A stretch of DNA of 24,949 nt from Oscillospiraceae bacterium (GTDB lineage Bacteria; Bacillota; Clostridia; Oscillospirales; Oscillospiraceae): positions 1 to 24,949 of the forward strand of contig JAHHRQ010000024.1 of the NCBI GenBank assembly GCA_020025715.1. Reading direction: 5' to 3'. Shown here piece by piece: positions 7,819 to 16,034 of this stretch. The notes beneath the pieces are model-generated. The model was given only the letters and a program-made list of their open reading frames with translations, was not told the origin of the DNA and did no database searches. The position numbers and the translations under genes were made by a program. Every line of letters starts with the position of its first letter. Position 1 is the first letter of the stretch.

Positions 7819-9879
7819 ATGAGCAAGAAAAATCAGAAGTTGATTACGCCCCAGATTTTCCGTCAGGCGGCGATTGGCTCATTCAAAAAATTAAATCCTG
7901 TTTACATGATTAAAAACCCGGTTATGTTCGTGGTCGAGATAGGATTTTTCATAACTCTGGTTTTGTCAATCTTCCCCGGACTTTTCGGGGATGTAAGCGA
8001 GGGTACAAACCTTCGCGCCTATAACATTATCGTCTGCGTTGTACTTTTTGTAACGGTTTTATTTGCAAACTTTGCCGAGTCCATAGCCGAGGGCCGTGGT
8101 AAGGCACAGGCGGCAAGCCTTAAAAAGACTCAGAAAGATACCAAAGCCCGCCTTCTTAAAGAGGACGGAACGGAAGAAAGCGTATTATCCAGCGAGCTTA
8201 AAAAAGGCGACGTTGTTATGGTTTCCGCAGGCGAGATTATCCCCGGTGACGGCGAGGTTATTGAGGGCATTGCATCAGTTGATGAATCTGCAATCACCGG
8301 CGAATCAGCCCCTGTTGTCCGTGAATCCGGCGGCGACTTCTGTTCCGTAACCGGCGGCACAACGGTGGTTTCCGACTGGCTTAAAATCCGCATTACATCC
8401 GATGCGGGAAACAGCTTTCTTGACAGAATGATTGCGCTGGTTGAGGGTGCATCCCGTAAAAAGACCCCTAACGAGATTGCACTGAGCACTCTGCTCCTCT
8501 CCCTTACAATTATTTTCCTTATAGTTATCGTAACTCTTTACCCCATAGGCCTTTACTCCGGCGTACAGCTCCAGACATCAACCCTTATTGCCCTGACTGT
8601 CTGCCTTATCCCCACCACAATCGGCGGCCTGCTTTCCGCAATCGGCATTGCCGGTATGGACCGTGTTACCCGCTTTAATGTTATCGCTATGTCCGGTAAG
8701 GCTGTTGAAGCCTGCGGCGACGTTGACACAATGATCCTTGATAAAACCGGTACCATTACCTTCGGCAACCGCCTTGCAGCAGACTTCTTCCCCGTAGGCA
8801 GCACAAACCGCAGCGAGCTTATCCGCTGTGCCGCCCTTACAAGCTTGCACGATGACACACCAGAAGGCAAATCCACTCTGGAGCTTGCAAGCAGACTGGG
8901 CGATAAGAGCGCAGAAACCGCAGGCTCTGAATTTATAGAGTTTACGGCTCAGACCAGAATGAGCGGCGTTGATCTTCCCGACGGAACCAAGGTTCGCAAG
9001 GGTGCGGCAGAAGCCATTGAGCAGTATGTAAAAGCACAGGGCGGCACAATCCCCGAAGACCTTAAAGAGCAGGTGGAAAAAATCTCCGGTCTGGGCGGCA
9101 CACCTCTTACCGTGTGCGAAAACAACAGAATTTTAGGTGTTATCTACCTTAAAGATACTGTAAAGCCCGGCATGAAAGAGCGCTTTGAGCGTCTGCGTGC
9201 CATAGGCATTAAAACCATTATGTGTACCGGCGATAACCCTCTGACTGCCGCCACCATTGCAAAAGAGGCAGGCGTTGACGGCTTCATAGCCGAGTGCAAG
9301 CCGGAAGACAAAATAGACGTAATTAAAAAAGAGCAGGCCGAGGGCAAAATCGTTGCCATGACCGGTGACGGTACAAACGATGCTCCTGCACTTGCACAGG
9401 CAAATGTTGGTCTTGCAATGAACAGTGGCACCAGCGCCGCAAAGGAAGCGGCAAACATGGTCGATTTGGATTCCGACCCAACCAAAATCCTCGAAGTGGT
9501 TGAAATCGGAAAACAGCTCCTTATAACCCGCGGCAGCCTGACTACATTCTCAATTGCAAACGATATTGCAAAATACTTTGCCATTATCCCCGCCATGTTT
9601 ATGGCAACCATTCCCCAGCTCAGCGTTTTGAACATTATGAACCTGTCCACTTCGTACAGTGCAATTCTCTCAGCGCTGATATTCAACGCAATCATCATTC
9701 CCTGCCTTATCCCTCTTGCCATGAAGGGTGTAAAATACCGCCCCATGTCCTCGGGTAAGCTCCTTGCAAGAAATATGCTGATTTACGGTCTGGGCGGAGT
9801 AGTTACCCCCTTTATAGGAATTAAAATTATTGACATGCTGATTGCCCCCCTGCTTACTCTGCTGGGCTTCGGGCTTTAA
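7819..9879 (+). CDS. kdpB: Potassium-transporting P-type ATPase subunit KdpB
   Basis: This 686-residue P-type ATPase hydrolyses ATP to drive potassium uptake through KdpA. Key motifs are the actuator loop TGES (160-163, whose Ser is the inhibitory phosphorylation site in E. coli), the phosphorylated Asp308 in DKTGTITFGN, and the hinge TGDGTNDAPAL (515-525). About seven membrane spans are placed as in the family, and the length is normal (E. coli 682). An AAGGAGG site precedes the ATG. Confidence 0.98.
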   Translation: MSKKNQKLITPQIFRQAAIGSFKKLNPVYMIKNPVMFVVEIGFFITLVLSIFPGLFGDVSEGTNLRAYNIIVCVVLFVTVLFANFAESIAEGRGKAQAASLKKTQKDTKARLLKEDGTEESVLSSELKKGDVVMVSAGEIIPGDGEVIEGIASVDESAITGESAPVVRESGGDFCSVTGGTTVVSDWLKIRITSDAGNSFLDRMIALVEGASRKKTPNEIALSTLLLSLTIIFLIVIVTLYPIGLYSGVQLQTSTLIALTVCLIPTTIGGLLSAIGIAGMDRVTRFNVIAMSGKAVEACGDVDTMILDKTGTITFGNRLAADFFPVGSTNRSELIRCAALTSLHDDTPEGKSTLELASRLGDKSAETAGSEFIEFTAQTRMSGVDLPDGTKVRKGAAEAIEQYVKAQGGTIPEDLKEQVEKISGLGGTPLTVCENNRILGVIYLKDTVKPGMKERFERLRAIGIKTIMCTGDNPLTAATIAKEAGVDGFIAECKPEDKIDVIKKEQAEGKIVAMTGDGTNDAPALAQANVGLAMNSGTSAAKEAANMVDLDSDPTKILEVVEIGKQLLITRGSLTTFSIANDIAKYFAIIPAMFMATIPQLSVLNIMNLSTSYSAILSALIFNAIIIPCLIPLAMKGVKYRPMSSGKLLARNMLIYGLGGVVTPFIGIKIIDMLIAPLLTLLGFGL

Positions 9880-9897
9880 GAAAGGTGTATTGCAGCT

Positions 9898-10551
9898 ATG
9901 AAAGAATCCGGAAAAAATTTTTGGCACGGCGTGCGTCAGGCAGTAGGTGTTACTCTTATCCTGATGCTGATATGCGGAGTTTTATATCCCTGCCTTATGA
10001 CGGGACTGTCAGCCATGATTATGCCAAACCACGCCAAGGGCGACCTTATCACCGTAGACGGCAAAACTCTGGGCTCTGAGCATGTAGGTCAGGAATTTAC
10101 CGAGGATTACTACATGTGGAGCAGACCTTCCGCCTACCATTATAATGTTTACACCGAGGGCGAGGACGGAAAGCTTTATTACCCCGACGGAACGGAATTT
10201 GCAGGCCTCAGCTCCGGCTCTGATAACTACGGCCCTTCAAACCCTGCCTTAACAGAGCGGGTAGAGGCCGACATGGAAAAGTTTCTTGAAAAGAACCCGG
10301 ATGTTAAGCGGGAGGATATACCCACCGACCTTATGACCGCCTCCGGCTCCGGTCTTGACCCACACATTTCTCCCGAGGCTGCCGAAATTCAGATACCGAG
10401 AATTTCCAAAGCCTCCGGCCTCAGTGAAGCGGAGCTTAGAAACATTGTTGAAGAAAACACCGACGGAAAGCTCTTGGGAATATTCGGTGAGGAAACCGTA
10501 AACGTACTGGAAGTTAATATAGCCATTGCAAAGAGCATGGGCATCCTTTAA
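9898..10551 (+). CDS. kdpC: Potassium-transporting ATPase subunit KdpC
   Basis: This 217-residue protein has one N-terminal membrane span (about residues 12-36) and an exported domain with family motifs: YMWSRPSAYHYN, GSDNYGPSNPAL, GLDPHISPEAA and QIPRISKASGL. It is a little longer than the usual 190-200 residues because of an acidic loop (YTEGEDGKLYYPDG). KdpC binds and stabilises the KdpA-KdpB complex. It is the last gene of the pump operon, and a long hairpin terminator follows. Confidence 0.96.
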   Translation: MKESGKNFWHGVRQAVGVTLILMLICGVLYPCLMTGLSAMIMPNHAKGDLITVDGKTLGSEHVGQEFTEDYYMWSRPSAYHYNVYTEGEDGKLYYPDGTEFAGLSSGSDNYGPSNPALTERVEADMEKFLEKNPDVKREDIPTDLMTASGSGLDPHISPEAAEIQIPRISKASGLSEAELRNIVEENTDGKLLGIFGEETVNVLEVNIAIAKSMGIL

Positions 10552-10577
10552 AGCTTAATACAGATTTCTTCTTATAC

Positions 10578-10640
10578 AAACGTACGCATTTCCAATAAGT
10601 GCAAAAAGCCTGCATGAAAAAGGAAATGCGTATGTTTTTG
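10578..10640 (+). terminator. Long-stem terminator after kdpC
   Basis: Positions 10578-10593 and 10622-10637 form a 16-bp stem with one G-U pair (arms around ACGCATTTCC and GGAAATGCGT), closing a 28-nt loop. The 3' arm runs into five T. The large loop is unusual, but position and U-tract fit an intrinsic terminator. Confidence 0.65.
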
Positions 10641-10690
10641 TGCATTTTCAGCCTTTTTTGGAAAAAGTGTAATAATAAATGTGAAAACTC

Positions 10691-10719
10691 TTGCAATGTG
10701 TTAATAAATCGTTTAAAAT
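10691..10719 (+). promoter_or_regulatory. Promoter of the ABC importer operon
   Basis: TTGCAA (10691-10696) and TAAAAT (10714-10719) are separated by exactly 17 bp. Transcription would start near 10726, giving a leader of about 138 nt before the binding-protein gene. Confidence 0.7.
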
Positions 10720-10723
10720 GTAG

Positions 10724-10846
10724 GCGAGTATGGGACATACGCTTTTTTCGGCGGTGTCACCGTAAAATACTTATAAAAAAGGGATTTATCCCGCAAAAAA
10801 ATCTTGGCGGTAAAACCGCCGCACATCGACCCGTAAACGGGCGGTG
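10724..10846 (+). promoter_or_regulatory. Structured leader of tandem short hairpins upstream of the ABC importer
   Basis: Five local hairpins occur in a row. GTATG/CATAC with loop GGA (10728-10740, followed by six T). CGGT/ACCG with loop GTC (10752-10762). GGGA/TCCC with loop TTTA (10781-10792). GGCGG/CCGCC with loop TAAAA (10806-10820). CCCG/CGGG with loop TAAA (10830-10841), whose stem extends outward through 10824-10846 with one bulged A. The last ends just before the AAAGGA ribosome site near 10850, so it could control translation. I recognise no known riboswitch class; the loops lack the ACGR of guanidine-II elements. Confidence 0.5.
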
Positions 10847-10863
10847 ATGAAAGGAATTTTGGA

Positions 10864-12411
10864 ATGAAAAAAAGAATTACAGCAGCTGTTCTGTCCGCAC
10901 TTATGCTTATGGGTGCGCTGACCGGATGCGGAACCAAGACCGAGACACCCAAGAGTGATACTCCTCAGACCGAAACAAACGGCGAGAGAGCAAATGAAAT
11001 CTCTGTGGGTATTGCAAACGACCTGTCAGAGAGCCTTAACCCTCTTAAAACCGGATACACCGCCGGTACAAGAGAGGTAATGTTCAATGTCTTTGAGGGC
11101 CTTATGAAGCTCAAGCCCGACGGAAACCTTATACCCGCTGTTGCAGAGAGCTATGAGGTATCTGATGACGGCCTGACTTACACCTTCAAAATCCGTGAGG
11201 GCGTAAAGTTCCACAACGGCGACACTGTGAACGCACAGGACGTTGCCTACTCCATTGAGCAGTGCAAAACTCCCGATGAAACAGGCGCTATGGCAGAGCC
11301 TGCACTGCAGATGATAGAAAAAATTGAAACTCCCGACGACAGCACCGTTGTGTTCACCATTGACCATGCAGACGGTGAGTTTCTCAACTATCTCACAGTT
11401 GCGGTAGTTCCCGATGATTATACCGAGCAGGACACAAAGCCTGTGGGTACCGGCCCCTTTAAGTTTCAGAGCCGTACCGCTCAGGAAGCAGTGGTAATTG
11501 AGAGATTTGACGATTACTGGGGCGAAAAGGCAAAGCTTGACAAAGTCACCTTTAAGATTATCGAAAACGGCGACAGCATGGTTCTGTCTCTCCAGTCCGG
11601 CGCTATTGATTACTGCAACCACCTGCCTACCATTCAGGCAACCCAGCTTAAGGATGAATTCAACATTGTTGAGGGCAGTATGCCTTTAATTCAGGCTCTC
11701 TACCTCAATAACAATGTTGCTCCCTTTGATAACGAGCTTGTCCGTCAGGCTCTCTCCTATGCTACCGACCGCAGACAGATAATCGACATTGCCTTTGACG
11801 GCTACGGCAGCGTTGTAGGCTCCAGCATTTACCCCACTCTGGGAAAATGGTTTGATGAAAGCCTCAGCGAGCTTTACCCCTATGATGTGGAAAAAGCAAA
11901 AGAGCTTCTTACCGAAGCAGGCTATCCCGACGGCTTTAACATGACTATCACCGTCCCCTCCAACTATCCCCAGCATGTTGACACCGCTCAGGTTCTTGCA
12001 GACCAGTACAAGGCAATCGGCGTCAATGTGGAAATTCAGCCTGTTGAATGGGCCGCATGGGTAAGCGAGGTTTACAAGGGAAGAAACTTCCAGACCACCA
12101 TTACCGGCGTTGATGCCCATTATCCCACTGCAAGAGCCATGATGGAACGCTTCATGTCCGAGCATGGAAAGAACTTTATAAATTACAATAACGAAGATTT
12201 TGACCGTCTTATGACCGAGGCTATTGCCTCCGGTGACGATGCTCAGCGCACCGAGCTTTATACAGAAGCTCAGCGCAATCTGGCCCAGCATGCCGCCAAT
12301 GTTTACATTCAGGCACCTGCTGACCTTGTAGCTGTACGCAAGGGACTTGAGGGAGTAAACTTCTACCCTGTATCCGCCCTTGATATGGCAAGCCTTTACT
12401 GGGCAGAATAA
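10864..12411 (+). CDS. Family-5 extracellular solute-binding lipoprotein (peptide/nickel type ABC importer)
   Basis: This 515-residue lipoprotein has a signal peptide ending in the lipobox LTGC (Cys22) and an acidic-Thr linker. The SBP family-5 fold follows, with the signature region DGLTYTFKIREGVKFHNGD seen as TYTFKIREGVKFHNG (about 107-121), then DVAYSIEQ and, near the C-terminus, EAQRNLAQHAANVYI. It captures the substrate outside the membrane and delivers it to the permeases downstream. The family includes oligopeptide, dipeptide, nickel and opine-metallophore binders; the sequence alone does not tell which applies. A stem-loop separates it from the permease genes. Confidence 0.93.
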   Translation: MKKRITAAVLSALMLMGALTGCGTKTETPKSDTPQTETNGERANEISVGIANDLSESLNPLKTGYTAGTREVMFNVFEGLMKLKPDGNLIPAVAESYEVSDDGLTYTFKIREGVKFHNGDTVNAQDVAYSIEQCKTPDETGAMAEPALQMIEKIETPDDSTVVFTIDHADGEFLNYLTVAVVPDDYTEQDTKPVGTGPFKFQSRTAQEAVVIERFDDYWGEKAKLDKVTFKIIENGDSMVLSLQSGAIDYCNHLPTIQATQLKDEFNIVEGSMPLIQALYLNNNVAPFDNELVRQALSYATDRRQIIDIAFDGYGSVVGSSIYPTLGKWFDESLSELYPYDVEKAKELLTEAGYPDGFNMTITVPSNYPQHVDTAQVLADQYKAIGVNVEIQPVEWAAWVSEVYKGRNFQTTITGVDAHYPTARAMMERFMSEHGKNFINYNNEDFDRLMTEAIASGDDAQRTELYTEAQRNLAQHAANVYIQAPADLVAVRKGLEGVNFYPVSALDMASLYWAE

Positions 12412-12424
12412 TAAAAAATGAGTT

Positions 12425-12443
12425 GCGGCAAGATTGATGCCGC
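12425..12443 (+). other. Intercistronic stem-loop between binding-protein and permease genes
   Basis: GCGGCA (12425-12430) pairs with TGCCGC (12438-12443) around a 7-nt loop, with no T-tract. Such hairpins after binding-protein genes often protect the upstream mRNA so that more binding protein than permease is made. That role is inferred. Confidence 0.55.
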
Positions 12444-12467
12444 CGCTCCAGAAAGGAGGCGAGAGCC

Positions 12468-13421
12468 ATGAAATATGCGGCAAAGAAAATTTTAATGCTG
12501 CTTGTTACAATGGTCATCGTCTCTTTTTTGGCGTTCGCGGCCTTTGAACTGATTTCCGGCAGCGCAGCAGATACAATGCTGGGTACCGAGGGTACACCTG
12601 AGCAGATAGCAGCTCTTGAAGAGGAGCTTGGCCTTAACAGACCCTTCCTCGTGCGCTATTTTGAATGGCTGGGCGGATTTTTCACCGGAAACTTAGGTGA
12701 TTCCCTACGCTACAGACAGCCGGTGGCAGAGCTTCTGGCGCCTAAAATCGGCGTTACCCTGTGTCTGAGCATACTGAGCTTTCTGCTTATTCTGGTTGTT
12801 TCCATACCTTTGGGCCTTATATCCGCAAGTCATAACGGCGGAGTTAAGGACGGTATATGGAGCGGCATTATCCAGTTTTTCATGGCAATTCCGCCATTTT
12901 TCACCGGCGTAATTTTAACATGGGTATTCAGCATTATTCTCCATTTTTATAACCACGGCCAGTTCCCCGGTCTTAATAATGACTTCTGGGGCTCCATTGC
13001 CTATCTTATCTATCCTGCTGTTGCCATTGCCATTCCCAGAATTGCAATGACCATGCGCATGTTCCGCAGCAGAATTCAGAACGAAATGAACAGCGGCTAT
13101 GTGCGTACCGCAATTTCCAGAGGCAACGACAGAAATCATGTTCTGAGCCGCCATGTGCTTAAAAACTCCCTTGTGCCTGTTGTCACCTTCCTCGCCCAGA
13201 CTATGGCTGAGATTGTGGCGGCAAGCGTTGTGGTGGAGCAGGTGTTTGCAATCCCCGGCCTCGGCAGACTCCTTGTTGCCAGCATCGGAGACAGAGATTT
13301 TCCCGTAGTGCAGGCACTGGTTGTTATCCTTGCTTTCTGGGTCGTGCTTGTGGGCACCCTTGCAGACATTATAAACCAGCGCATTGACCCGAGACTTCGT
13401 CTGGGAGGTGGGGCAAAATGA
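12468..13421 (+). CDS. ABC transporter permease, DppB/OppB/NikB type
   Basis: This 317-residue inner-membrane permease has an N-terminal span (about 8-30), a periplasmic segment with the family motif LGLNRPFLVRYFEWL, and a core of about five more spans. The cytoplasmic EAA loop (RTAISRGNDRNHVLSRHVLKN, about 213-233) docks the ATPases, and QVFAIPGLGRLL follows as in the family. AAGGAGG precedes the ATG by 8 bases. The end overlaps the next permease by 4 bases (ATGA), indicating coupled translation. Confidence 0.93.
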   Translation: MKYAAKKILMLLVTMVIVSFLAFAAFELISGSAADTMLGTEGTPEQIAALEEELGLNRPFLVRYFEWLGGFFTGNLGDSLRYRQPVAELLAPKIGVTLCLSILSFLLILVVSIPLGLISASHNGGVKDGIWSGIIQFFMAIPPFFTGVILTWVFSIILHFYNHGQFPGLNNDFWGSIAYLIYPAVAIAIPRIAMTMRMFRSRIQNEMNSGYVRTAISRGNDRNHVLSRHVLKNSLVPVVTFLAQTMAEIVAASVVVEQVFAIPGLGRLLVASIGDRDFPVVQALVVILAFWVVLVGTLADIINQRIDPRLRLGGGAK

Positions 13422-14224
13422 AAAAGGGAAACTGGTATCTTACAGTCGGCTGCATCCTCACCGGAATTATTGCGGCCTTTATAGTAATGGGCTTTATCTG
13501 GACCCCTTACGACCCTACCGCCATGATGACAGGCCCGAAATTTTCTCCCCCCAGCCTTGAGCATTTAATGGGAACGGATAATTTCGGCAGAGATATATTC
13601 AGCAGAGTTTTGCAGGGCGCAGGCTCAACCGCCCTTATTGCTCTCTGCACTGTGTTTATAGGTGCATTTGTGGGCGTGGGCATAGGTGCCGTCACCGGAT
13701 ATTTCGGCGGCATTGTTGACGAGGCGCTGATGCGCTTTAATGACGCCCTTACTGCTTTCCCCAGTGTGCTGGTTGCCCTCGTTATCGTGGGCGTACTGGG
13801 CGGGGGAAAATATAATGTAATTATTGCACTGGGAATAGTGTTTATCCCCAGCTTTGCCAGAGTTACAAGAACGGCTTTCGCATCCCTCAGAAATGTAAAC
13901 TACGTTAAAAGTGTCCGCCTTATGGGCGCAAAGCCGGCGAGAATTATATGCCTTCATATGCTACCCAACACTCTTTCCGTGCTTCTGCCTGCAATAACCA
14001 TAGGCTTTAATAATGCGGTTCTGGCAGAGGCTTCAATGAGCTATCTGGGAATAGGCATTAAACCTCCCGATGCTTCCTTAGGCTATATGCTTTCCGAGGC
14101 ACAGGGTATGCTGACTCTTGCCCCATGGTACGCCCTCTTTACAGGCGGAGTCATTGTTATGATGATTTTTGCCGTGGGCCTTATAGGCGAGGGACTTCAG
14201 CGCTACGGAAAGGAGGGCATGTGA
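13418..14224 (+). CDS. ABC transporter permease, DppC/OppC/NikC type
   Basis: This 268-residue permease has the DppC N-terminal layout: one span, then YDPTAMMTGPKFSPPS and the diagnostic HLMGTDNFGRDIFSRVLQG (about 49-67). The EAA loop lies in NYVKSVRLMGAKPARIICLH (about 161-180), and the C-terminal half includes EASMSYLGIGIKPPDASLG. It pairs with the preceding permease to form the channel. Its stop overlaps the first base of the next gene's start (TGATG). Confidence 0.93.
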   Translation: MKKGNWYLTVGCILTGIIAAFIVMGFIWTPYDPTAMMTGPKFSPPSLEHLMGTDNFGRDIFSRVLQGAGSTALIALCTVFIGAFVGVGIGAVTGYFGGIVDEALMRFNDALTAFPSVLVALVIVGVLGGGKYNVIIALGIVFIPSFARVTRTAFASLRNVNYVKSVRLMGAKPARIICLHMLPNTLSVLLPAITIGFNNAVLAEASMSYLGIGIKPPDASLGYMLSEAQGMLTLAPWYALFTGGVIVMMIFAVGLIGEGLQRYGKEGM

Positions 14225-15012
14225 TGCTGGAAATTCAGAATCTCCACGTCCGCTTTCATAACCGTCAGCGTGAGGCTGTGGCAGGTGTGAGCTTTAAAAT
14301 AGAGGACGGGGAAATTATGGGTCTGGTCGGTGAATCCGGCTCAGGTAAAACCGTTACCGCTATGTCCGTTGCGGGATTGCTGCCCAGAAAGCAGTGTGAC
14401 TATTCCGGTGAAATCCTCCTTGACGGGCAGGAGCTTCTCCATGCCGACAGAAAAGTTCTCCGCCAGATACAGGGCAAAGACATAGGCGTTGTATTTCAGG
14501 AGCCTATGAACGCTATGGACCCTCTTATGAGAGTGGGAAAACAGGTGGAAGAGTGCCTGAAAATACACACCGACATGAACGCAGCGGAGCGGAAAGCCAG
14601 AGCGATTGAGGCACTAAAGGCTGTTGAGCTTAGAAATGTAGAGGAAGTCTACAATAAATATCCCCATGAATTATCCGGAGGTATGTGCCAGAGAGCGATG
14701 ATTGCGGCGGCTGCGGTTTCAAGACCCAAGCTTCTGCTCCTTGATGAGCCTACCACCGCCCTTGATATTACCATTCAGTCTCAGATACTGGAGCTTTTAA
14801 AGGAGCTTAACAAAAAGTACGGCATGTCCATGCTTTTCATAAGCCACGACTTGAACGTTGTGCGTAAGCTCTGCCGCCGTGTGGCGGTTATGCAGAAGGG
14901 ACAGATAGTGGAAACCGGCAGCACGGATGAAATTTTCCGTAACCCTCAGCATGAGTACACGAAAAAGCTCATTGCCGCCATTCCCACCAGAGAGGGAAGG
15001 GGGAGAGAGTAA
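14224..15012 (+). CDS. ABC transporter ATPase, DppD/NikD type
   Basis: This 262-residue ATPase has Walker A GESGSGKT (36-43), Q-loop FQEPMNAMDP, signature LSGGM (150-154), Walker B LLLLDEP (170-176) and switch His208 in ISHDLNVV. I place the start at the ATG at 14224, with AAGGAGG upstream. A start 99 bases earlier is in frame but would lie inside the permease gene and add 33 unrelated residues. The C-terminal oligopeptide (HPY) extension of the usual ~320-residue DppD/OppD is absent; short forms like this are typical of NikD. Confidence 0.93.
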   Translation: MLEIQNLHVRFHNRQREAVAGVSFKIEDGEIMGLVGESGSGKTVTAMSVAGLLPRKQCDYSGEILLDGQELLHADRKVLRQIQGKDIGVVFQEPMNAMDPLMRVGKQVEECLKIHTDMNAAERKARAIEALKAVELRNVEEVYNKYPHELSGGMCQRAMIAAAAVSRPKLLLLDEPTTALDITIQSQILELLKELNKKYGMSMLFISHDLNVVRKLCRRVAVMQKGQIVETGSTDEIFRNPQHEYTKKLIAAIPTREGRGRE

Positions 15013-15746
15013 TGGAAAACGAACTTGTGCTTAAAGTCAGCAATGTAAACTGCGGCTACCGTGACGGCGGAGTTTTCAGCCGCGGAGAGGTGCAGGAGGT
15101 TTTGCACGATATAAGCTTTGACGTGAGGAAAAGCGAAATTATGGGCCTTGTCGGTGAATCCGGTACAGGTAAATCCACCCTTGCAAAGGTAATCCTCGGC
15201 ATGGTAAAGCCCACCTCCGGCGAGGTTATCCACTTTTCACAGCGTCCCCAGATGATATTTCAGGACCCGTACAGCTCTTTAAATCCCGCCTTCACCGTAA
15301 AGCGGATAATGGAGGAACCCCTTAAAATTCAGGGGGTAAAGGATAAGGCGGAGCGGACAGCGCGGGTAATGGAAATGCTCAAACTTGTGGAGCTGCCTGA
15401 AGAATGTCTCATGGCAAAGCCCGGTGAGCTTTCCGGCGGTCAGCGCCAGAGAGTTTCAATAGGTGTTGCTTTAATCCAGAAGCCTAAGTTTATCATAGCC
15501 GATGAACCGGTCAGCGCCCTTGACGTTACCATTCAGGCTCAGATTTTGAAGCTGCTTAAAAAGCTGAGAAAAGAGCTGGAATTGAGTTTCCTGTTTATAA
15601 GCCACGATCTTAACGTTGTCTATCAGCTCTGCGACAGAGTGCTTGTTATGAAAGGCGGGCAGATTGTGGAGCGGGGAGACGTTGAGGAAGTATACAATAA
15701 CCCCCGGCATGAATACACAAAACAGCTTTTAGCAGCTGTCGAATGA
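15012..15746 (+). CDS. ABC transporter ATPase, DppF/NikE type
   Basis: This 244-residue ATPase has Walker A GESGTGKS (48-55), Q-loop FQDPYSSLNP, signature LSGGQ (140-144), Walker B IIADEP (161-166) and switch His198 in ISHDLNVV. The start overlaps the stop of the first ATPase by one base (TAATG). Like its partner it lacks the C-terminal peptide-transporter extension. It is the last gene of the importer operon, and a strong terminator follows 4 bases after the stop. Confidence 0.93.
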   Translation: MENELVLKVSNVNCGYRDGGVFSRGEVQEVLHDISFDVRKSEIMGLVGESGTGKSTLAKVILGMVKPTSGEVIHFSQRPQMIFQDPYSSLNPAFTVKRIMEEPLKIQGVKDKAERTARVMEMLKLVELPEECLMAKPGELSGGQRQRVSIGVALIQKPKFIIADEPVSALDVTIQAQILKLLKKLRKELELSFLFISHDLNVVYQLCDRVLVMKGGQIVERGDVEEVYNNPRHEYTKQLLAAVE

Positions 15747-15750
15747 GAAA

Positions 15751-15783
15751 AAGAGCCGAAAGGAAAGTCCTTTCGGCTCTTTT
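15751..15783 (+). terminator. Intrinsic terminator after the ABC importer operon
   Basis: AGAGCCGAAAGGA (15752-15764) pairs with TCCTTTCGGCTCT (15768-15780) around AAG, and a T-run follows. It cleanly ends the importer unit before the next operon. Confidence 0.93.
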
Positions 15784-15821
15784 GTACTTTATTAAGAATC
15801 CTAAATTTGGCCTTAATCGCC

Positions 15822-15849
15822 TTGACTAACGGCAGATTAGTAATATAAT
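15822..15849 (+). promoter_or_regulatory. Distal promoter P1 of the dlt-like operon
   Basis: TTGACT (15822-15827) and TATAAT (15844-15849) with a 16-bp spacer form a near-consensus sigma-A promoter. It would give a 5' leader of about 180 nt before the first gene. No convincing ORF lies in that leader. Confidence 0.7.
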
Positions 15850-15877
15850 AATGAAAAATCACTTTTTATATTCTGAG

Positions 15878-15931
15878 CATAATGGACAAAATTTCCTTTT
15901 TGTTCTGTAAATATTGCACATAATGGAAAAA
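15878..15931 (+). repeat. CATAATGGA repeats between the two promoters
   Basis: CATAATGGACAAA (15878-15890) and CATAATGGAAAAA (15919-15931) are near-identical direct repeats 41 bp apart, about four helical turns. The core ATAATGG recurs at 15993-15999, inside the spacer of P2. They may be sites for an unknown regulator; AT-rich chance is possible. Confidence 0.4.
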
Positions 15932-15976
15932 TACGGGACCAAATAATCTTAAGCGGTAAAATTAACAGCTTTTAAG

Positions 15977-16005
15977 TTGACCCTAAAGATTTATAATGGT
16001 ATTAT
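15977..16005 (+). promoter_or_regulatory. Proximal promoter P2 of the dlt-like operon
   Basis: TTGACC (15977-15982) and TATTAT (16000-16005) are separated by 17 bp. Transcription would start near 16012, just before the AGGAGGA ribosome site at 16021-16027. Confidence 0.7.
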
Positions 16006-16034
16006 TGTAATGTTTGGGATAGGAGGAATGGTGC

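Noticed and set aside
9144..9746. A 200-codon open frame antisense to kdpB
   Set aside because: It mirrors the codon bias of kdpB, with no ribosome site or family resemblance.
10578..10637. An inverted repeat considered as a transposon end or attachment site
   Set aside because: It is followed by a T-run at the end of an operon, there is no transposase or target duplication, and a terminator explains it.
10724..10846. Guanidine-II (mini-ykkC) riboswitch
   Set aside because: Paired short hairpins are present, but the loops do not carry the ACGR tetraloops of that class.
10599..10847. An 82-codon plus-strand frame across the kdpC-importer gap
   Set aside because: It spans a terminator, a promoter and the hairpin leader, and has no ribosome site or recognisable protein features.
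11686..12483. A 265-codon open frame antisense to the solute-binding protein gene
   Set aside because: It is a shadow of a well-supported gene, and its protein is low in charged residues and unlike any family.
14125..14223. An N-terminal extension of the first importer ATPase
   Set aside because: It lies inside the permease gene, adds 33 unrelated residues and lacks the ribosome site that precedes the ATG at 14224.
15851..15910. A 19-codon ORF just after promoter P1 (MKNHFLYSEHNG...)
   Set aside because: Its ATG lies before or at the predicted transcript start, and there is no ribosome site.
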